64,000 bases of DNA from Davidsoniella eucalypti. Its lineage: Eukaryota; Ascomycota; Sordariomycetes; Microascales; Ceratocystidaceae. The position numbers and the translations under genes are program-made. Within the stretch, counting starts at the first letter, position 1, and the number at the start of each line of letters is the position of its first letter. The notes under the pieces are model-generated. The model saw only the letters and a list, made by a program, of their open reading frames with translations, was not told the origin of the DNA and did no database searches. The stretch spans positions 206,293 through 270,292 of the forward strand of contig RMBW01000034.1 of assembly GCA_004009845.1 (NCBI GenBank). Direction: 5' to 3'. This document shows positions 58,105-64,000 of the stretch, piece after piece.

Positions 58105-58624
58105 AGTTTTGAGTAAAACGTGTGGTTTTGCGTTTTTTATGTCGTACGTGCAAACAATAAACACGGAGTAATTGTCGTAAGAAGTATCGTCGCCAAACAA
58201 TCGAAAGGCTGGCCTTGGAGTTCTAAGCTTTCCAAAACTTTTTCTCTTATCGATAAGACACGATGCAGTGCTAATTGGTAAAGTGGGGCATTTAAGCAGC
58301 ATTCTTAGCGACTAGAGCCCCGCCAAAAAAAACGAACGACAGCAAAATGCAGGCTTATCGCGGGTGGTGCTACGGAGCATTTGGCCTGGGTTAGGCGGGT
58401 CAGGGTTAGATAGTCTCAGAAGCCCCCAGAAGCCTCAGAAGCCCTCTCTTGATGTCTTAAAAGAGTCATACGCCGCTAATCGGTTTGTTTATCACCCCGC
58501 CAAAACAAAGCCCATCGAAGCACTTTGTTAAAAGTCTTGTCGCTTGATTAGACTAAACTAATTGACTATTGTAGCTGGATCATCTTGGATCTCCGCGCTG
58601 TACGTCACCCATCGCGTCTCGTGA
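58105..58624. promoter_or_regulatory. Divergent promoter of RPF1 and GRS1 with telobox-like motifs
   Basis: 520 bp separate the two starts. GGGTTAG occurs at 58388-58394 and again within AGGGTTAG at 58402-58409. The first lies in ggcctgggttag, identical to a segment upstream of VPS18. An imperfect agaagcc repeat follows at about 58427-58446. Both flanking genes serve translation, which fits Tbf1-type control (inference). Confidence 0.5.
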
Positions 58625-60861
58625 ATGCCCATCAGCACCGCTCTGCGTCATCTTGCCGCTCCCACTATCGTCCGTAGCTGTCGTTTATACAGCTCTAGCT
58701 CTTTACTTCATCGTTCTAGTCTCTGTCGTACAGCTGGCTCTGTTGATACGCTTCACACATCGCCCATATCCGTTTCCGTCCGCTTCGCCTCGTCTCGCTC
58801 GGCAACGGCCAAACCCAAAATGGCCTCCAACTCCACTACTCTGAAGGGCCAGCCGCTCGACCGCCCGGCCCTCGATGCTCTACTCCGTCGCCGAATGTTC
58901 TACACGCCCGGCTTCGAGATCTACGGTGGCTCTGCCGGTCTTTTCGACATGGGTCCGCCCGGTGTCACTCTGCAGGACAACATCATCAGCCTGTGGAAGA
59001 AGCACTTCATCAACGAGGAGGCCATGCTCGAGGTCGACACTACCGTCCTGACCCCCTACGATGTTCTTAAAGCCAGTGGCCACTGCGACAAGTTCACTGA
59101 TTGGATGTGCAAGGATCCTAAGAACGGTGAACTGCTACGTGCTGACCACTGGGTCAAGGACACCCTCAAGACCCGCCTAAACGCCAACAGGCTTGCCCGC
59201 GGTGAGACCGTCAAGGAAGAGGAGGACCCAAAAAAGAAGAAGAAGGCCGGCAAGGTCACCGCCCAGAAGCTCGATGACGCCGTTGTCACCGAGTACGAGG
59301 AGATCCTGGCCCGTCTGGACAACTACACCGGCGCGGAGCTTGGCGAGCTTATTATCAAGTACGACATGAAGAACCCCGCCACCGGTGTCATTCCCGGTGA
59401 GCCCCAGCAGTTCAACCTGATGTTCCAGACTCAAATCGGTCCCAACTCTGCCTCCATCGGCTTCCTGCGCCCCGAGACTGCCCAGGGTCAGTTCCTCAAC
59501 TTCTCTAAGCTGCTCGAATTTAACAACAACGCCATGCCCTTTGCCTCTGCCTGCGTCGGTCGTTCCTACAGAAACGAGATCTCCCCTCGTGGTGGTCTTC
59601 TACGTGTCCGCGAGTTCCTGATGGCTGAGATCGAGCACTTTGTCGACCCCGAGTGCGGCAAGAAACACGCTCGTTTTGAGGAGGTCGCGGACGTCGAGCT
59701 AGTTCTTCTGGACCGCCACACCCAGCAATCTGGTAAGACAGATGTCCGTAAGATCACCATTGGTGAGGCCGTCAAGTCCGGTCTTGTCAACAACGAAACG
59801 CTGGGTTACTACCTGGTGCGCATCAACAAGTTCATGGAGAAGATTGGTATCGACATGTCCAAGCTACGCTTCCGCCAGCACATGGCCAACGAAATGGCCC
59901 ACTACGCCGCTGACTGTTGGGACTGTGAACTGCTGACTTCTTCTGGCTGGGTTGAGTGTGTTGGCTGTGCTGATCGTGCTGCCTACGATCTGGAAGCCCA
60001 TGCCAAGCGCACCGGTGCTACTTTGACTGTTCGTGAGCGTCTAGAGACTCCCATCGAGCAGGAGAAGTACGAGGTCGAACCTAACCGCAAGGTCTTTGGT
60101 CCCCTGTTCAAGAAGGATGCCAAGACCGTGGAGAACTACCTGCTGGCTCTGTCCCAGGCCGAGCTCGAGACTCTATCCAAGACCCTTGCTGCTGAGGGCA
60201 AGATCACTGTTACCGTCCCCGGTCTAAGTGCTCCCTCCGTCATTGACTCCAAGGCCCTTTCTATCGAACTCAAGAAGAGCACCATCCACACCCGCGAGTA
60301 CTACCCTCATGTCATCGAGCCCTCTTTCGGTATCGGCCGTATCATGTACTCGCTGATCGAGCACGCTTACTGGACCCGTGCCGCCGACGATGGTGGCGAC
60401 GAGGCCCGTGGTGTAAGAATAATTCCAATCCCACATCAATTATCCTCTTTATTGTTCATTTACTAACATTGTTTTGGCAGGTTCTATCATTCCCTCCTAC
60501 AATTGCCCCCACTAAGGTCCTAGTTGTGCCTCTATCCAACAACCCCGACTTCAAGCCCCTGACCGACAAGCTCTGCCGCAAGCTGACCAGCCAGGGCATT
60601 TGGGTCCGCACCGATGTGTCCGGTGCCACCATTGGCAAGCGATACAGCCGTAACGATGAGCTGGGTACTCCCCTAGGCATCACCATCGACTTCCAGTCCG
60701 TCACTGACAACACTGTAACCCTGCGTGATCGTGACTCTACCACTCAGGTCCGTGCCGAGGAGGACGTCATCATCGAAGCCGTCCGCTCTCTCGTCACTGG
60801 CCACAAGACTTGGGCCGATATTGAGAAGGAGCTTCCCAAATTTGATGGCCAGAAGGCTTAG
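58625..60861 (+). CDS. GRS1: Glycyl-tRNA synthetase, probably dual-targeted
   Basis: Exons 58625-60412 and 60481-60861 with a 68 bp intron (GTAAGA...GGCAG) encode 722 residues from the first ATG or 657 from the ATG at 58820. This class II enzyme charges tRNA-Gly. The first 65 residues are rich in Arg, Ser and Leu without acidic clusters (ALRHLAAPTIVRSCRLYSSS), a mitochondrial targeting type. The second ATG (MASNSTTLKGQPLDRPALDA) fits the cytosolic start. Family motifs include FYTPGFEIYGGSAGLFDMGP, FLRPETAQGQF, motif 2 RSYRNEISPRGGLLRVREF, and motif 3 EPSFGIGRIMYSL. The C-terminal anticodon-binding domain (KVLVVPLSNN) is mostly in exon 2. A lysine-rich insert (DPKKKKKAGK) lies at about residue 202-212. 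Confidence 0.97.
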
Positions 60862-63800
60862 AATGCCTTCTTATTAGGTAGTACAAGATTTAAAAAATTA
60901 GGCTTTGTCAACAGTGCATCATTTGTAGTTATCTATTCTATGCTATGTTTTATTTACACTCTTCTATTCCTTTCTCACGTTTTTCGTATTTCTTGATTGG
61001 TCATGAACCACGGACAAGTCATAAAAGATTACTTGAAGAATCATCTGAAAGCGTCAGACCACGGCTTTTCTTTTTCGTATACCTCTATTCAGCATTTCAA
61101 AATCAAGTCCAATGAGATCGAGATCATAAAAGGTAAACAATAGCAGTGTCTTCCTTTTTTGTGGCTATAAATGGAGATTATATCATGGCAAATTAAGTTT
61201 CAACAGAAGCAAAGTTTTGATGAAAGTCGAAACAGAAACAAGAGCTGAAACAATCTTTATGGTTTGAGGGGGAGCAAACGAAGTCATGAATAATAATATA
61301 AAACATAAAAAAAGCTACAATAAGGGAGAGTCACAATACCGTTGCTGCACTATCCAAATAGATGAGCTATACCAGCCTGAATTTGAAAACAAGCAGTATC
61401 ACAGTGTCCAGCGCTCAGTTCCTACTATATCGTCCCTTTGAGCAAACAAAATCACGCTACATTGACATTGCACAGCATACAGCTATAAGAACCAGCTTCC
61501 AAAGGCCTTCCGAGATGATGATACAACAATATGGTCAGTCCTTTTGACATCTTTATTTAGCGCAATAGGGAGTAACAATGCCCTGCTCTACATTAAATGT
61601 GCAGAAGATTCGAAACAATATTCTAGTCGCAATTATATAGGCAATGATAGCAATTGTTGATGGCTGCCACAAAATATATGTAAGGCTACAAGAGGCAAAC
61701 CATGCACGACAATGGCGCTTAGCCGAATAAGTCAGATATTACAGGCCATCCATCTCAAGTTAAGCAGTGAAATGACGGATGTTCCTGATAAGCATATCTG
61801 CTTATTATAGGTTAAGCTCTTCATCATGCTAGTTGTATGTACATACAGATACATGTGTATCTGTATATAGCTACACAAGTCACGAATCATCATATGCTAA
61901 GCGACATGCTTAGGATCATGCATATTTTACACCTTTTTTCCTTTGCCGAGACGTTGTATTTCAGATACATACATATATCAGCTAATATGAAAAGGGATAT
62001 ATACAAAAATCAAACTCCATATCCCAAGCACAAGACGGCGATATGGAGTTATGACAGGCATAGATAACGGCACAGAATAGACGAAAAGCAAAGAGAAAAT
62101 TCTTAACCACGCAAGTCCAAACATCTCTCCCCCTACAATAAACGAAACATCGTCGTCCTTTGAAACAGTAGCAAAATGCCATGCTGCTTGAGGCCCCGTT
62201 ACGCTGCGCTACAGTTTCAACGCTTTGAAACGCAGCCCTTGAGCCTAAAAACCAACTTCGTATTAGTAGTTAGAGGGCTGTGATGGCAGCAAAACCCTCG
62301 TAAGTACGTGACACTACTTGAGGACTACAAGATATGATGTTATCTAGTAACAAGCATTAGTAGTGATGAACGCTGACCAGCATTACGCACAAACAACATA
62401 GTTGTAGTAAGGCGTACTGCCACCTCTCCCTCGGTCTGTCCAATTACATAGTTAAATCACAGAGCACGGCAACAGTAACAATACACCATACCATGTACTC
62501 TTTCAAAATTGCTTTGATGAGTGTTCTACTATGCCAATGCTCTTCTTTGCTCAAAAAGATTGTTAAGATGAATATCCTGGTTAGCCAACAAGCACATGAG
62601 CAAACTCACAATCCAAGTCCAGGCAAAAGTCGTTGTTTCCATGCCATTGTCGTACGTACGTGAGATTAGATCTTCAAGGCTTGGCCTTTTGCTTCCTTTG
62701 CTTGCTTCTGTTTTTATCTTTCAGTGCGCAGACGAGTCTTCTTTGTTTGGTTTTTGATTCTTTTTTATTCTTTGTCGATTTATATTGCTGGGAACTTCCA
62801 ACACGAAGCGTCTGTGAGCCGCGAGTTTCAAGATCAGCAAAGACGGCCCTTCAGCCTTCACATATCTTTGTTTTCCAATCTCTTTATTCTTTACTTCGCA
62901 TCACACATATGCCAATATGTATATACAGTCATGTAGTATCATAAATACACGTCTACAAATGCCACTAGCCCTAATATATAATTCTTACGGAGCAAAGGAG
63001 GAGTCTTGGGAGGCGGCTGCCTGTAGCCCGACCTTTCAAGGTACTAATTACTAAGAGACAAACCGTCTACGCGCCACTTGGCAAAGTACCAGGTATCTGT
63101 CCTGTTCGCCTTTCAACGCCCATATTGGCGCACAGTCCCTTATTACGGCCCTGCCTAGGCCGGCCCAGGCCTCTGGGGAGAGGGCAAAACCAATACAGTA
63201 CAGTACAAAATGCAACAGGTCTTCTTTATTGTTACCCACATCTTGGAGAATTGTGCTGTCAAGCGCGGTAAAAAAAATTAATATCAGAAAGGCCGTTCGA
63301 AGCCTACTATAAGTCTGAGAACAGCAATGTATAGACTCAGCGTTTGCTAACTTAGACATTAGGAGACAGTGCGTGTGATAGGGTTAACGGATACTGGCCG
63401 CTTATCTCGATGTAGCAGTTGCCGTGCATATCTGTATGTGCTGTACGGCTTTTTTATGTGTGCGGTTTCCAGTATATATATATATATGAAAAATAAATAT
63501 TTCACTTTCTTTTCGACTTCATCATCTCCTCCCACATCATCGCCATATCGTCGATATCCCCCATCATCTAGAAGGTATATCCATCAATCCTCTCCCGCAA
63601 TCATCTTGCCCTGAGCAACGTCTAGGGCCTCTGGAATCTTTTTGGTGACCTTGAACTTGGCATTAAAACCTGCCTCCATCCCATCACCTCAAGAAACATT
63701 CAATCACACACCCTCCAATCCCATCCCTACCATGGCCACGACCCCTTCTTTTCTATTGTGCTTTGCTTTTTATTTTCGAGACACGCTGTTCGCTTTAGAG

Positions 63801-64000
63801 TACGTCGTCTTGCATTGCGGCTGTAGATAATTTCAGCTTGTTGCGGCTAGTAGTGGTAGCATCGAGCAATTATTCTCACGTCTACAAGACTTCGCTGCAG
63901 GCTCCGAGAAGCCTTCGAGAAGCCGTCAGCCCGCTAGGTTAATTTCCATCTGCTTGCTTTTGCCGCGCATTGGCATTGGCATTAGAATTGGCAGTGGCAA
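60862..64000. other. 3.1 kb right-hand end without a supported complete gene
   Basis: Starts with the GRS1 3' flank. It contains a TA repeat (about 63474-63486) and, at the far right, ggcatt repeats (about 63969-63990). A short minus-strand candidate exon at 63584-63679 is listed separately. No tRNA or transposon protein was recognised. Confidence 0.45.
63584..63679 (-). CDS. Candidate terminal exon or tiny ORF, unrecognised
   Basis: A 31-codon frame from ATG at 63679 to TGA at 63584 reads with strongly coding-like composition (EAGFNAKFKVTKKIPEALDV). It could be the last exon of a minus-strand gene whose upstream part lies to the right. An AG acceptor candidate (TTGAG) precedes it near 63690. 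The frame also looks protein-like just past the stop (WIYLLDDGGYRRYGDD), as if a single TGA interrupts a longer frame. I do not recognise the family. Confidence 0.22.
   Translation of the reverse strand: MEAGFNAKFKVTKKIPEALDVAQGKMIAGED

Noticed and set aside
63051..63359. Minus-strand ATG-initiated frame of 102 codons
   Set aside because: No domain, codon use unlike the real genes here, and no sign of a promoter or intron. Kept only as a note, since it could be a decayed fragment.
1..64000. CRISPR arrays, bacterial operons, prophage or integrative elements
   Set aside because: The DNA is eukaryotic, with spliceosomal introns throughout. No regularly spaced repeats or prokaryotic genes were seen. 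The RmlB-like pseudogene has fungal-type introns, so recent bacterial transfer is not indicated.

Overview
The window looks like nuclear DNA of a filamentous ascomycete (Pezizomycotina, probably Sordariomycetes; the class is an inference). The reasons are short GT-AG introns (mostly 60-130 bp), a pentafunctional AROM protein, a Ste11-type MAPKKK with SAM, Ras-binding and kinase domains, an MHR1/mL67 gene and a GPI-type yapsin. Gene density is low: about 13 genes or gene remnants, with long stretches in which I can support no gene (10.2-18.7 kb and 33.4-39.4 kb are the longest).

Layout, left to right. HSP104 runs off the left edge on the minus strand and diverges from MHR1 (mitochondrial ribosome and mtDNA maintenance). 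Next is a four-exon sulfotransferase-like P-loop gene, then a sparse 3.9 kb stretch, then a prephenate dehydratase (PHA2) with several altered signature motifs. An 8.5 kb stretch without a supported gene precedes STE11. STE11 converges on ARO1 (AROM), which makes the chorismate that feeds the branch containing PHA2. Both aromatic genes carry TGACTC cores upstream, the core of the Gcn4/CPC1 site. After 4.6 kb with weak traces of transposon and Pol III-type sequence comes a yapsin-like aspartyl protease, then 6 kb of spacer, VPS18, an F-box gene and a LaeA-like methyltransferase.

The most unusual part is 50-56.6 kb. It holds a decayed nucleotide-sugar 4,6-dehydratase gene (UDP-glucose 4,6-dehydratase type) that still has its intron borders and active-site motifs but carries two in-frame stops and two frameshifts. 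Beside it is the 3' part of a dead LINE-type retrotransposon (reverse transcriptase thumb plus RNase H). The right side returns to housekeeping genes: RPF1 (60S ribosome biogenesis) divergent from GRS1 (glycyl-tRNA synthetase, with two in-frame start codons that suggest mitochondrial and cytosolic forms). The last 3 kb hold only a weak candidate exon.

I found no convincing new multi-gene system. The best leads are the divergent PHA2 motifs, the decayed sugar dehydratase, and GGGTTA (telobox-like) clusters upstream of VPS18 and between RPF1 and GRS1. Exon borders were set by hand from splice consensus and reading-frame continuity. Lengths and domain positions given as 'about' are approximate.
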